Of a stretch of DNA of 64,000 nt, positions 48,936 to 60,394 are shown one piece after another. The position numbers were made by a program, and so were the translations under genes. The stretch covers positions 12,755,501-12,819,500 of the forward strand of contig CM076959.1 in the NCBI GenBank assembly GCA_039566865.1. Reading direction: 5' to 3'. How positions within the stretch are numbered: position 1 is the stretch's first letter; every line of letters starts with the position of its first letter. The notes beneath the pieces are model-generated. The model was not told the DNA's origin. It did not search any database and saw nothing but the letters and a program-made list of their open reading frames with translations. Source of the stretch: Aurelia coerulea. Taxonomy: Eukaryota; Cnidaria; Scyphozoa; Semaeostomeae; Ulmaridae.

Positions 48936-50511
48936 ACCACAATCTGAAGAAACGGAGGTTTCCTCAAAATATACATGTGGAAAGTTCAAAGGGTTTTTGA
49001 GACCACACATTCTAAATTTCAAGACCACATTTCACATTTTCAAGACCACAAAGTGTGGACAAGACCACACTAAAACAGGCACTGATTCATACATAAAGCA
49101 AAGTAGCTTGAATTGGAAAAGGTCGGAAAGCCGTAAGATTTTCAGATCAAGAAAGATGGGAGCTGAAGGTGAGGTGAAATGCTCAAATGCTATGGCTCTT
49201 ATTATTCTCTTTTGTAGCAAATAAACTGGATTGATATATGAATCATTTGCAAGGCTCCAAACTAATCAACTATAATACCATACTGAAGAAAGAGGAAAAT
49301 AAAGAATTATATAAGGGACTGGTCATTAAGTATCTGCTAGGGTGGGCCAGAGGGAAAATCGAAATTTTCTCAAAAAATTTGTTGGCCTAGCCTGAAAGAA
49401 ACGGTAAATTTTCGTGGCCCTCCGACCATGCAGGAAAATTTCTCATGGCCAAGGTCGTGGGCTCTGGGCTGTAACAAAGTATCGCTAAAAAATAAAGTAA
49501 AGATCAACTCTTGCTTCTGTGTGTATGACACTTCAATGCCAACGGAACGGAATAACATATGATTCTCTTTGAAACATGGATTATTAACAGTGCCACAGTT
49601 AGCATAGGTTCCAAATCTTTGAAAAGGCTGGTGTAAAATTCAGTGACCTATTTCTTTGAACTGAATGATTTCAAAGAAACTTTAGCTATTTCTTTATAAT
49701 TCTACCGTGGGACTTTTCTGAAATTTTAGATATTTTCAGAATTAGAGTGTTTTTCTTCTTTTTCAAGAATTCAAGAACAAATTTCATAAAAACTTAAAAC
49801 CATCCTAATTTCTAAACTGTTTGATGCAACATGAAGTAATTTCGAAGAAAACCATAGTTTATGAATGCCTACAGTTTGGTATCAAGCAAAAGTCTGTCAC
49901 TCGTCTGGTTTATGATTTAGAAATTTGATGACGTCACATCCTCAAATGAGCTGAAATATAAAATACGCTGTAATTTTGAAAAATATTCGAAATTTCTGGA
50001 AAGTCCAACGGTATAATTATAGATATATATCTAAAGTTTATTTCAAGCCATTCAATCAGAAGAAATAGGTCATGGAACCTATGCTGCCACAATTTGGTAT
50101 TCACATCTCTTGCAAATGCTTTAAAATTGCCCAAAAGCAAGCGCATCTATCAGAATCTGTACAGGACTAGCTACTAAAATAATATACTGTATTTAAACTT
50201 TGTCACAAACAGGTCTTGTATGATTGTTGTGAAAGTCATGTCTTCGTGAATTTTGCAGTATGAATCAATAGATTTGTTTCATGGTCCATCCAAAAACTGC
50301 AAAAATTATTTGGCTGCCCACCCAATTCGTTCGGATATATTTCGCGGCCCAGCCATATTTCCTTTAGCCCTCCCCAGCAGATATTGAATGACCGGTCCCT
50401 AAACAAATTAAAACATTGATTGGCAAAAATTCCCGTATTTTCGAATTGAAATTTAGTTACTTTTAGTGATATCGCTAGTTTGCCTGATATATGATTCAGC
50501 AATTTGATGAC
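48936..50511. other. AT-rich sequence, no gene seen
   Basis: Repeats of AAGACCACA near 49000-49070 and no protein signal. Short open frames have no recognisable content. Confidence 0.4.
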
Positions 50512-50586
50512 GTTACAATCTCGAAGGTGTTGAAAGATACCTTGGAAAACGCTGTAATTTTGAAAATCATTTCGATATCTAAATAC
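50512..50586 (-). pseudogene. LINE scrap, minus strand
   Basis: The minus-strand translation gives FKITAFSKVSFNTFEIV, nearly the same as part of the relic at 41970-42240. Confidence 0.45.
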
Positions 50587-50642
50587 CCTGGGTACCAGAC
50601 TCTCTAAAATAAAATTTATGTTAGAGAGTCTGGTACCCAGGG
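50587..50642. repeat. Short perfect palindrome
   Basis: CCTGGGTACCAGACTCTCTA and its exact inverse form a hairpin of about 22 bp with a short loop. A diverged copy is at 17271-17340. Confidence 0.7.
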
Positions 50643-51096
50643 CAGAATATGCCCTACGTGCAACATTCTAGAAGATGAAATTCACTGCCTGATGGCTTGC
50701 AATATAAATAGGGAAATCCGGGAATAACTATTTGGACAAATAGAGCAACAGCATTCTTTTTTTAGACATATGAATGTGAAAGATCGTTTCATTTATTTAA
50801 TACAGAATGATGACCATAATCTGTGTCCACTGATACAAAGCTTTATCGTGAATTGCGTAACAGCTTCATATGATCTGAAACGTTCGCTGAACACAGCCCC
50901 AAATGTTCAACCTTTATGATTTGTTTCGCTTTATTTGTAATTCATAATCACGTTATTTTAGATCCACGTTACTGTTCATTCGTTATTGTTGTCATTTAGT
51001 TTAGTTAGTTCCTTAGTAGCTGCTTAAGTATACAAGTTCTCTTGTACTAGGCTATTGATGGAAAAATAAAAATCTGAAAATCTGAAAATCTGAAAT
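50643..51096 (+). pseudogene. LINE 3' end with (ATCTGAAA)n tail
   Basis: The frame from 50650 reads CPTCNILEDEIHCLMACNIN, a Cys-His cluster of the type found at the C-terminus of LINE polymerases, followed by about 60 more residues and a UTR. The tail at 51071-51096 is an 8-bp repeat (AATCTGAA), typical of CR1/L2-type 3' ends. Confidence 0.68.
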
Positions 51097-51109
51097 AATT
51101 TCCTTCCTT

Positions 51110-51185
51110 GTTTCCCTGCGTTCTTTGATTTGCAGATATCACTTCTGAGCAAGTGATATCTGCAAATCAAAGAACACAGGGAAAC
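51110..51185 (+). ncRNA. Candidate hairpin, 35-bp arms, 6-nt loop
   Basis: The arm 51110-51144 pairs with 51151-51185 at 34 of 35 positions, with loop CTGAGC. The size and shape resemble a pre-miRNA or a very short MITE. No conserved miRNA is recognised, and a transposon origin is equally possible. Confidence 0.3.
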
Positions 51186-51319
51186 AAAGGGACGAAATGG
51201 CATAAGTCTAGGGCTACCCCCCTAACGAAATCAATCAATCAATTTGGTTAACCTCTGTACTAGACTTATGACGATGAGTCCCTTGTATCCCTGCGGTACC
51301 TTGCTCACAGGGACTCATA

Positions 51320-51511
51320 ATGAAACAGTTAAAAACCTGGCCCTATCTTCTGCATTCGATTGATCGAATCCGGATCGAACGACTGCTTCGGCTCTGTTCA
51401 ACGGTCACTCCTCAGGCTCCTCAGAAAGGAAATGCGATAGAAACCACGGTAAGCAGACACTTAATCAACAAACCTTGGTATTCATTTGAAGAAGAAGGTT
51501 CACTTTACCTG
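51320..51511 (+). CDS. Orphan first exon, possible mitochondrial presequence, unknown
   Basis: An ATG at 51320 opens MKQLKTWPYLLHS followed by RLLRLCST, which is basic and amphipathic like a mitochondrial targeting presequence, then NKPWYSFEEEGSLYL directly before CTG followed by GTGAGT, a strong donor at 51512. A weaker donor, GTAAGC, lies at 51449. The rest of the gene is not visible: the next 9 kb are transposons, and I find no matching exon in the window. It may be a live first exon with a long intron, or a remnant. Confidence 0.38.
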
Positions 51512-51742
51512 GTGAGTGCAAAATAAGTCTTTTAATGCTGCAATTTAAGACCAAAACATACCAGAGAAATCTTCAAGTACCTCGCGCAGCAACTTCCTTC
51601 TAAGTCAGTAAACTGCGTCGATCGAATTGAAGATTCGAAACTTATTGTTCTTTGCCAAATCTCGCATTCTGATTGGTATGCTAGGAATCCCAGCATATTA
51701 GGCCTAATAGGGTCAGGTTTTTCAGAGTAATATTATGAGTCT

Positions 51743-52051
51743 CAACCTCGTACCCTGTGACAATGAAGGTTTTCCGTAAACTTCAACGCCTACATTGACC
51801 CTGGAGCCTGTTGGGCTATTCTGCTATTTGATTGGCTCTTTTCGAAACAAAAGAAGTTTCCCACCTTTGAAGCCCTGGCGTTCAGTCGAAATAAAGAACA
51901 TTCGAATGGCTCTGGATACAACGAGTGCTGTTCGAACCATGGAATCTACATTTCGAAAATGTCGAATATGGGATTCGAAAGGACCTGCTGTCTGCCAAAT
52001 TATGCTAATTATTCCGATCAAAATTTACAAAATTTGTAAACCGGTCCCAAG
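51743..52051. mobile_element. MULE-like MITE, left part of a split copy
   Basis: It matches 31836 onward and begins CAACCTCGTACCC. TTATGAGTCT precedes it at 51733-51742 and follows the right part at 60574-60583, a 10-bp target duplication across the whole 8.8 kb. The copy is broken at GTCCCAAG (52044-52051). Confidence 0.82.
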
Positions 52052-52352
52052 TCCTAGACTGATTATATGTTCGTATTATATGTTCATGTTCGTAGGTTAT
52101 CGCTATTGATAGGCTGATGGACGCTATAACTACGACTCATGGACTTACGCTTCCAGAAACGGACATGGCCTAAATTACCTGCTATTTTTTCCTCAAAACC
52201 ACCGACCCTAAAATGCCGCAAAAAGTGGTTATCCTGGAGTGCTACACTGCAAAATAAACTAAAACAAACTTCTTGTACGCGTGTTGCACGATGTTTCACT
52301 AAATACAAACAAATAACAGTATAAATAATCGAGCTTTGAACAGAGTTTTATT

Positions 52353-52392
52353 TTGTACGACGTTTCGGGCTTAAACCCATTATCAAGTGAAG
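52353..52392 (-). other. Hammerhead-ribozyme-like motif in the pseudo-LTR
   Basis: On the minus strand, TTGATAATGGGTTTAAGCCC followed by GAAACGTC resembles the core of the hammerhead ribozymes reported in Penelope-like pseudo-LTRs. A GGG/CCC stem is followed by GAAA and a GTC cleavage site. Two core positions differ from CTGATGA, so activity is doubtful. The same motif occurs at 55485-55524, 57173-57207 and 60303-60338. Confidence 0.35.
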
Positions 52393-52546
52393 TAAGATTA
52401 GTGGAATGTAGGATAAAAGAAGAGTAAGTTCGAAAGATAGAAATCGAATTTGAGGGAATCGGTGTGACGTAAACGAAAGAATAATAGGATAGATATGCAT
52501 AGCAACAAGAACAGGAGAGGAAGAGAAAGGGTTAGTTAGAATAATG

Positions 52547-55339
52547 TCATTGTAAATAATTGAACTGCTTATTAAGTCCTGCAGGAAAGAGAGTTCCAAG
52601 TTTGAAAATTATGCGCTTCTCCAAAGTCTTTCTTTTGTTACTGTCCGTGGGGGCAAAAAGGAGGCCAAGAATCATCATGTCATCAGTTGAATGGTTGGGT
52701 GAATTAAAGTGTCTTGAGATGTTGCTATCGGGGTCATTTTCGTGTTGCTCGTTCAGATGGATCTTATGTTTAACGTTTCGCACATGCTCGCCAAATCTGT
52801 TGTTGATTTGGCGAGACGTTTCTCCAATATATAGGATGTGGCATTGGGTACATGAAATGCAATATACGACGCTGGTTGATGAACACGTAAAGGTAGCTTT
52901 AATTGTGAAGGTCTTGTTTCCGTTGTTGATCGTAGTTGTTGGGCTGACGTGGGTACATGTTTGACAGAGGCCATGATTGCAAGGAAAAGTGCCAGGAGAG
53001 TCTGAGGATCGAAGGTTTGTGTGTACAAATGAATCTCTTAAGTTCTTATCTCTACGGAATGCCATCAAGGGTGGGATGTTGAATATTTTCTTGGCTTTGG
53101 AATCATTGCTTAGTAATTTGAAATTGTTGTAGATTATCTTCTTGATTCTGTTATTAAGTGGATGATAGGTAAGGGTAAAAGGTACTCTGTTGTTGGATTG
53201 GTTTTTGTCAACTGGTAGCAGGGCGTCGTCCTGTGTGAGGCTGTTGACTCTTTCCAAGGCAGAAGTGGTGATCTTGTCAGGATAATTCTTACGATGGAAA
53301 AATGATGTCATTTCTTTGGCTTTGGACTGAAAATCTTCATCATTGGAACAAATACGGCGCAGACGTCTTAGTTGGGAATAAGGAATGGATTCTTTGCATT
53401 TGTTGGGGTGGGACGAGTTGTAATCTAGGAAACTGTGTGCATCGGTGTCTTTATAGTAAATCGAAGTTGCAATGGTGTCGTTTTCAATTGTGAGTTGGAT
53501 GTCAAGAAAAGGCAAGGCATGTTCTGTTATGTTGTGAGTAAATTGGAGAGCAGGGTGGAAATTATTGGTGTAGTCAATGAAATTCTGTAGGGCTTCAAGC
53601 GGAAGGGACGTAGCACCGATGATATCATCCATATATCTCTTGATGAGGCAAGGAATTGGGCCATTGTAGGAATTCGAGATGAGATGTTCTTGATGTCCTA
53701 CGAAGAGACATGCGTAGCTAGGGCCAAGTTTGCTCCCCATTGCAACACCAGAAGTTTGAAGGTAGAAACTGCCGTTGAATGTGAATGCGTTTGTAGTTAA
53801 GACGAGTTCAGCAAGGCGAAGGAGAGTATTGGATGGTGGATCTTGCTTTGGGCGCTGTTCAAGGAAGAATTTGAGGGCTGTAAGTCCATCAGCATGAGGA
53901 ATGCATGTATATAGTGATTTGACATCCATAGTAAACAAAAATTTGTTTGGGCCAGTAAATTTAAATTCTTTGAAGAGGCGAAGGGCATGTGAGGTATCTT
54001 TGATAAATGTAGGTAGCTGCTGATTTATAGGCGTGAAGATGCTATCAAGGAAGGAGGCAATCTGGGCTGTTGGGCAAGAAACGGCTGATACTATGGGACG
54101 GCCAGGATTGTTAGGTTTATGAATTTTAGGAAGCATGTAGAAGACAGATGTTCGAGGATGTTGAAGGTAGAGTTTATCTGCGTTATAAGGAAGGTTGTCG
54201 AGGCTCATTTCTTCTTTGATTGTGTTGATGATGGTTTTATTAAAGGTCTTGGTGGGATTCTTGTGAAGGTTATTGTAGGACGCGGTTTGTAGCTGGGAGT
54301 CACCTTCTTGGATGTATAGGTCTTTTCTCCAGACGACAATGCGACCACCTTTGTCAGCAGGCTTTATTACTATGTCTTCTCTTGACTTAAGATGTTTAAG
54401 GGCAGACCATTCTTCTTGCGTAAGGTTAGATTTTTTGCATTTGGCTTTGAAATTAATTTGTGAAATCTCATACCTGCATTTATCAATGTAAAGATCAAGA
54501 GCTGAAAGCTTGCCAGGTTTGGGGGTCCAGGCTGACTTTGTTGGGAAAAGGTTGTTGATAGTGGTGATGTCATCTGGTTCAGGAGAAGGAGCAATCGAAC
54601 TGTTGGCTTGCTGTGAAGATTCTTCGGAGTTTTCTTCGTGAAAATGGGCCTTAAGACGAAGACGGCGAAAGAACGCTTCCGTATCATGTTTTGATTGAAA
54701 TTCATCAATATTTTGTCTTAACGGGACGAATTTTAGGCCTTTGTTCAATACACTTCTTTCTGCAGGGGTCAGAGGCAAATCTTCTGGTATGGTCTGGATG
54801 ATATTTTTATTCTGGGTAGTTGAAGAATTAGTTGCATTCCGTTTGTTGGAAGAAGTTAGAAGAAGATCATTAAATTTGTGGTCTTTGGTTTCTTTAAGAT
54901 TTTGGTACAAAGTTTGATTTAGATCATGTATCTTCTTGCGTAGCAGTAAAAAGGTTTCATAATTGGTGCAAAGAAAACGAAGGCGATTGACAAGATTTGG
55001 TAACTTATCTGAATGTTCTTTGATAATTCTCTGGTGGTCTTGAAGGGTTGAACGGATGAGATTATTTGAGCAACAGTTGAGATGCTTCTGGATGGTCGTA
55101 GATTGAACGGACGAGTGAAATTTGATTTTAAATCCGTTAGGGATGACTTTTGAGCGAAGACATCGGCTGAGGAACTGAACGTGGCTACTAAATCTTGTTT
55201 TCTTGAAGGTTGATATTGACAGTTCATAAGATGCTTGAATGATGTCTTGGGAGAATCTTTGTGTAAAATCCTTTAAGTCACGTCGAATCCCCTGAGTAAG
55301 ATTTTTCAGGGAAGGCATGAGCTGCAGCGTCAGATGCAC
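52547..55339 (-). CDS. Penelope-like RT/GIY-YIG polyprotein, intact (930 aa)
   Basis: A single uninterrupted frame encodes the retroelement replication protein. Residues 1-320 form a helical N-terminal region. The reverse transcriptase runs from about 325 to 650, with LPKIHKPNNPGRPIVS (403-418), motif A FTMDVKSLY with D472, GVAMGSKLGPSYA (531-543) and the catalytic YMDD at 569-572. A Cys/His cluster CNHGLCQTC lies at 787-795. The GIY-YIG endonuclease follows (about 823-910) with VVYCI, LYIGE (836-840), Arg in INNRFGEH (848) and Glu in TLEKRI (907). The order RT then GIY-YIG defines canonical endonuclease-bearing Penelope-like elements. No stop or frameshift is visible, so this copy may still be functional. 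It differs from the relic at 420-2065. Confidence 0.93.
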   Translation of the reverse strand: MHLTLQLMPSLKNLTQGIRRDLKDFTQRFSQDIIQASYELSISTFKKTRFSSHVQFLSRCLRSKVIPNGFKIKFHSSVQSTTIQKHLNCCSNNLIRSTLQDHQRIIKEHSDKLPNLVNRLRFLCTNYETFLLLRKKIHDLNQTLYQNLKETKDHKFNDLLLTSSNKRNATNSSTTQNKNIIQTIPEDLPLTPAERSVLNKGLKFVPLRQNIDEFQSKHDTEAFFRRLRLKAHFHEENSEESSQQANSSIAPSPEPDDITTINNLFPTKSAWTPKPGKLSALDLYIDKCRYEISQINFKAKCKKSNLTQEEWSALKHLKSREDIVIKPADKGGRIVVWRKDLYIQEGDSQLQTASYNNLHKNPTKTFNKTIINTIKEEMSLDNLPYNADKLYLQHPRTSVFYMLPKIHKPNNPGRPIVSAVSCPTAQIASFLDSIFTPINQQLPTFIKDTSHALRLFKEFKFTGPNKFLFTMDVKSLYTCIPHADGLTALKFFLEQRPKQDPPSNTLLRLAELVLTTNAFTFNGSFYLQTSGVAMGSKLGPSYACLFVGHQEHLISNSYNGPIPCLIKRYMDDIIGATSLPLEALQNFIDYTNNFHPALQFTHNITEHALPFLDIQLTIENDTIATSIYYKDTDAHSFLDYNSSHPNKCKESIPYSQLRRLRRICSNDEDFQSKAKEMTSFFHRKNYPDKITTSALERVNSLTQDDALLPVDKNQSNNRVPFTLTYHPLNNRIKKIIYNNFKLLSNDSKAKKIFNIPPLMAFRRDKNLRDSFVHTNLRSSDSPGTFPCNHGLCQTCTHVSPTTTINNGNKTFTIKATFTCSSTSVVYCISCTQCHILYIGETSRQINNRFGEHVRNVKHKIHLNEQHENDPDSNISRHFNSPNHSTDDMMILGLLFAPTDSNKRKTLEKRIIFKLGTLFPAGLNKQFNYLQ

Positions 55340-55391
55340 AGTAATAAGCTTGAGAAATGATCCAGTATCACGCTGATATAATTATAAATGC

Positions 55392-57013
55392 AAAAACAAA
55401 CTTCTTGTACGCGTGTTGCACGATGTTTCACTAAATACAAACAAATAACAGTATAAATAATCGAGCTTTGAACAGAGTTTTATTTTGTACGACGTTTCGG
55501 GCTTAAACCCATTATCAAGTGAAGTAAGATTAGTGGAATGTAGGATAAAAGAAGAGTAAGTTCGAAAGATAGAAATCGAATTTGAGGGAATCGGTGTGAC
55601 GTAAACGAAAGAATAATAGGATAGATATGCATAGCAACAAGAACAGGAGAGGAAGAGAAAGGGTTAGTTAGAATAATGTCATTGTAAATAATTGAACTGC
55701 TTATTAAGTCCTGCAGGAAAGAGAGTTCCAAGTTTGAAAATTATGCGCTTCTCCAAAGTCTTTCTTTTGTTACTGTCCGTGGGGGCAAAAAGGAGGCCAA
55801 GAATCATCATGTCATCAGTTGAATGGTTGGGTGAATTAAAGTGTCTTGAGATGTTACTATCGGGGTCATTTTCGTGTTGCTCGTTCAGATGGATCTTATG
55901 TTTAACGTTTCGCACATGCTCGCCAAATCTGTTGTTGATTTGGCGAGACGTTTCTCCAATATATAGGATGTGGCATTGGGTACATGAAATGCAATATACG
56001 ACGCTGGTTGATGAACACGTAAAGGTAGCTTTAATTGTGAAGGTCTTGTTTCCGTTGTTGATCGTAGTTGTTGGGCTGACGTGGGTACATGTTTGACAGA
56101 GGCCATGATTGCAAGGAAAAGTGCCAGGAGAGTCTGAGGATCGAAGGTTTGTGTGTACAAATGAATCTCTTAAGTTCTTATCTCTACGGAATGCCATCAA
56201 GGGTGGGATGTTGAATATTTTCTTGGCTTTGGAATCATTGCTTAGTAATTTGAAATTGTTGTAGATTATCTTCTTGATTCTGTTATTAAGTGGATGATAG
56301 GTAAGGGTAAAAGGTACTCTGTTGTTGGATTGGTTTTTGTCAACTGGTAGCAGGGCGTCGTCCTGTGTGAGGCTGTTGACTCTTTCCAAGGCAGAAGTGG
56401 TGATCTTGTCAGGATAATTCTTACGATGGAAAAATGATGTCATTTCTTTGGCTTTGGACTGAAAATCTTCATCATTGGAACAAATACGGCGCAGACGTCT
56501 TAGTTGGGAATAAGGAATGGATTCTTTGCATTTGTTGGGGTGGGACGAGTTGTAATCTAGGAAACTGTGTGCATCGGTGTCTTTATAGTAAATCGAAGTT
56601 GCAATGGTGTCGTTTTCAATTGTGAGTTGGATGTCAAGAAAAGGCAAGGCATGTTCTGTTATGTTGTGAGTAAATTGGAGAGCAGGGTGGAAATTATTGG
56701 TGTAGTCAATGAAATTCTGTAGGGCTTCAAGCGGAAGGGACGTAGCACCGATGATATCATCCATATATCTCTTGATGAGGCAAGGAATTGGGCCATTGTA
56801 GGAATTCCAGATGAGATGTTCTTGATGTCCTACGAAGAGACATGCGTAGCTAGGGCCAAGTTTGCTCCCCATTGCAACACCAGAAGTTTGAAGGTAGAAA
56901 CTGCCGTTGAATGTGAATGCGTTTGTAGTTAAGACGAGTTCAGCAAGGCGAAGGAGAGTATTGGATGGTGGATCTTGCTTTGGGCGCTGTTCAAGGAAGA
57001 ATTTGAGGGCTGT
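55392..57013 (-). mobile_element. Penelope-like element P2, 5'-truncated
   Basis: It matches P1 from 52260 to 53882 almost exactly. The open frame runs from the truncation at 57013 down to 55679 and would encode residues about 487-930, that is the end of the reverse transcriptase and the endonuclease. A Met is available only at 56872. The other side of the truncation is the inverted copy P3. Confidence 0.88.
55679..57013 (-). pseudogene. Truncated Penelope-like protein (C-terminal half)
   Basis: It retains YMDD, the Cys/His cluster and the GIY-YIG domain but lacks the N-terminal half, including the motif A Asp, so it cannot be an active reverse transcriptase. It differs from P1 at very few positions, for example Trp in place of Ser near residue 555. 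P3 has the same Trp. Confidence 0.85.
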
Positions 57014-60000
57014 ACATTATTCTAACTAACCCTTTCTCTTCCTCTCCTGTTCTTGTTGCTATGCATATCTATCCTATTATTCTTTCGTTTACGTCACACT
57101 GATTCCCTCAAATTCGATTTCTATCTTTCGAACTTACTCTTCTTTTATCCTACATTCCACTAATCTTACTTCACTTGATAATGGGTTTAAGCCCGAAACG
57201 TCGTACAAAATAAAACTCTGTTCAAAGCTCGATTATTTATACTGTTATTTGTTTGTATTTAGTGAAACATCGTGCAACACGCGTACAAGAAGTTTGTTTT
57301 TGCATTTATAATTATATCAGCGTGATACTGGATCATTTCTCAAGCTTATTACTGTGCATCTGACGCTGCAGCTCATGCCTTCCCTGAAAAATCTTACTCA
57401 GGGGATTCGACGTGACTTAAAGGATTTTACACAAAGATTCTCCCAAGACATCATTCAAGCATCTTATGAACTGTCAATATCAACCTTCAAGAAAACAAGA
57501 TTTAGTAGCCACGTTCATTTCCTCAGCCGATGTCTTCGCTCAAAAGTCATCCCTAACGGATTTGAAATCAAATTTCACTCGTCCGTTCAATCTACGACCA
57601 TCCAGAAGCATCTCAACTGTTGCTCAAATAATCTCATCCGTTCAACCCTTCAAGACCACCAGAGAATTATCAAAGAACATTCAGATAAGTTACCAAATCT
57701 TGTCAATCGCCTTCGTTTTCTTTGCACCAATTATGAAACCTTTTTACTGCTACGCAAGAAGATACATGATCTAAATCAAACTTTGTACCAAAATCTTAAA
57801 GAAACCAAAGACCACAAATTTAATGATCTTCTTCTAACTTCTTCCAACAAACGGAATGCAACTAATTCTTCAACTACCCAGAATAAAAATATCATCCAGA
57901 CCATACCAGAAGATTTGCCTCTGACCCCTGCAGAAAGAAGTGTATTGAACAAAGGCCTAAAATTCGTCCCGTTAAGACAAAATATTGATGAATTTCAATC
58001 AAAACATGATACGGAAGCGTTCTTTCGCCGTCTTCGTCTTAAGGCCCATTTTCACGAAGAAAACTCCGAAGAATCTTCACAGCAAGCCAACAGTTCGATT
58101 GCTCCTTCTCCTGAACCAGATGACATCACCACTATCAACAACCTTTTCCCAACAAAGTCAGCCTGGACCCCCAAACCTGGCAAGCTTTCAGCTCTTGATC
58201 TTTACATTGATAAATGCAGGTATGAGATTTCACAAATTAATTTCAAAGCCAAATGCAAAAAATCTAACCTTACGCAAGAAGAATGGTCTGCCCTTAAACA
58301 TCTTAAGTCAAGAGAAGACATAGTAATAAAGCCTGCTGACAAAGGTGGTCGCATTGTCGTCTGGAGAAAAGACCTATACATCCAAGAAGGTGACTCCCAG
58401 CTACAAACCGCGTCCTACAATAACCTTCACAAGAATCCCACCAAGACCTTTAATAAAACCATCATCAACACAATCAAAGAAGAAATGAGCCTCGACAACC
58501 TTCCTTATAACGCAGATAAACTCTACCTTCAACATCCTCGAACATCTGTCTTCTACATGCTTCCTAAAATTCATAAACCTAACAATCCTGGCCGTCCCAT
58601 AGTATCAGCCGTTTCTTGCCCAACAGCCCAGATTGCCTCCTTCCTAGATAGCATCTTCACGCCTATAAATCAGCAGCTACCTACATTTATCAAAGATACC
58701 TCACATGCCCTTCGCCTCTTCAAAGAATTTAAATTTACTGGCCCAAACAAATTTTTGTTTACTATGGATGTCAAATCACTATATACATGCATTCCTCATG
58801 CTGATGGACTTACAGCCCTCAAATTCTTCCTTGAACAGCGCCCAAAGCAAGATCCACCATCCAATACTCTCCTTCGCCTTGCTGAACTCGTCTTAACTAC
58901 AAACGCATTCACATTCAACGGCAGTTTCTACCTTCAAACTTCTGGTGTTGCAATGGGGAGCAAACTTGGCCCTAGCTACGCATGTCTCTTCGTTGGACAT
59001 CAAGAACATCTCATCTGGAATTCCTACAATGGCCCAATTCCTTGCCTCATCAAGAGATATATGGATGATATCATCGGTGCTACGTCCCTTCCGCTTGAAG
59101 CCCTACAGAATTTCATTGACTACACCAATAATTTCCACCCTGCTCTCCAATTTACTCACAACATAACAGAACATGCCTTGCCTTTTCTTGACATCCAACT
59201 CACAATTGAAAACGACACCATTGCAACTTCGATTTACTATTAAGACACCGATGCACACAGTTTCCTAGATTAGAACTCGTCCCACCCCAACAAATGCAAA
59301 GAATCCATTCCTTATTCCCAACTAAGACGTCTGCGCCGTATTAGTTCCAATGATGAAGATTTTCAGTCCAAAGCCAAAGAAATGACATCATTTTTCCATC
59401 CTAAGAATTATCCTGACAAGATCACCACTTCTGCCTTGGAAAGAGTCAACAGCCTCACACAGGAGGACGCCCTGCTACCAGTTGACAAAAACCAATCTAA
59501 CAACAGAGTACCTTTTACCCTTACCTATCATCCACTTAATAACAGAATCAAGAAGATAATCTACAACAATTTCAAGTTACTAAGCAATGATTCCAAAGCC
59601 AAGAAAATATTCAACATCCCACCCTTGATGGCATTCTGTAGAGATAAGAACTTAAGAGATTCCCTTGTACACACAAACCTTCGATCCTCAGACTCTCCTG
59701 GCACTTTTCCTTGCAATCATGGCCTCTGTCAAACATGTACCCACGTCAGCCCAACAACTACGATCAACAACGGAAACAAGACCTTCACAATCAAAGCTAC
59801 CTTTACGTGTTCATCAACCAGCGTCGTATATTGCATTTCATGTACCCAATGCCACATCCTATATATTGGAGAAACGTCTCGCCAAATCAACAACAGATTT
59901 GGCGAGCATGTGCGAAACGTTAAACATAAGATCCATCTGAACGAGCAACACGAAAATGACCCCGATAGCAACATCTCAAGACACTTTAATTCACCCAACC

Positions 60001-60394
60001 ATTCAACTGATGACATGATGATTCTTGGCCTCCTTTTTGCCCCCACGGACAGTAACAAAAGAAAGACTTTGGAGAAGCGCATAATTTTCAAACTGGGAAC
60101 TTTCTTTCCTGCAGGACTTAATAAGCAGTTCAATTATTTACAATGACATTATTCTAACTAACCCTTCCTCTTCCTCTCCTGTTCTTGTTGCTATGCATAT
60201 CTATCCTATTATTCTTTCGTTTACGTCACACCGATTCCCTCAAATTCGATTTCTATCTTTCGAACTTACTCTTCTTTTATCCTACATTCCACTAATCTTA
60301 CTTCACTTGATAATGGGTTTTAGCCCGAAACGTCAATTGTACAAAATAAAACTCTGTTCAAAGCTCGATTATTTAAACTGTTATTTGTTTGTAT
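57014..60394 (+). mobile_element. Penelope-like element P3, inverted, with pseudo-LTRs on both sides
   Basis: The left pseudo-LTR (57014-57300) starts CATTATTCTAACTAACCC, then comes a 5' leader identical to that of P1, the frame and a right pseudo-LTR (60147-60394) that stops short at TTTGTATTT. P3 lies in the opposite orientation to P1 and P2, so the block contains inverted arms of over 3 kb. Confidence 0.85.
57354..60146 (+). pseudogene. Penelope-like RT/GIY-YIG frame with two stop codons
   Basis: The frame is collinear with the 930-codon frame of P1, with an identical start and end, but has TAA at codon 630 (59241-59243, Lys in P1) and TAG ten codons later (59271-59273, Tyr in P1). A Cys in the RRIC block is changed to Ser. 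The truncated product would keep the reverse transcriptase but lose the endonuclease. There are no frameshifts. Confidence 0.9.

Larger units (their letters stand above)
52260..55391 (-). mobile_element. Penelope-like element P1, full length
   Basis: The unit is 3132 bp long. Its 3' pseudo-LTR (52260-52546) is repeated at 55392 as the end of the next copy, so P1 and P2 lie head to tail, the arrangement typical of Penelope-like elements. The minus-strand polyadenylation hexamer AATAAA lies near 52350. Confidence 0.85.

Noticed and set aside
52560..52964. 134-aa open frame on the plus strand of P1 (also at 55692 and in P3)
   Set aside because: It is antisense to the retroelement polyprotein and repeats wherever the element does, so it is a shadow frame.
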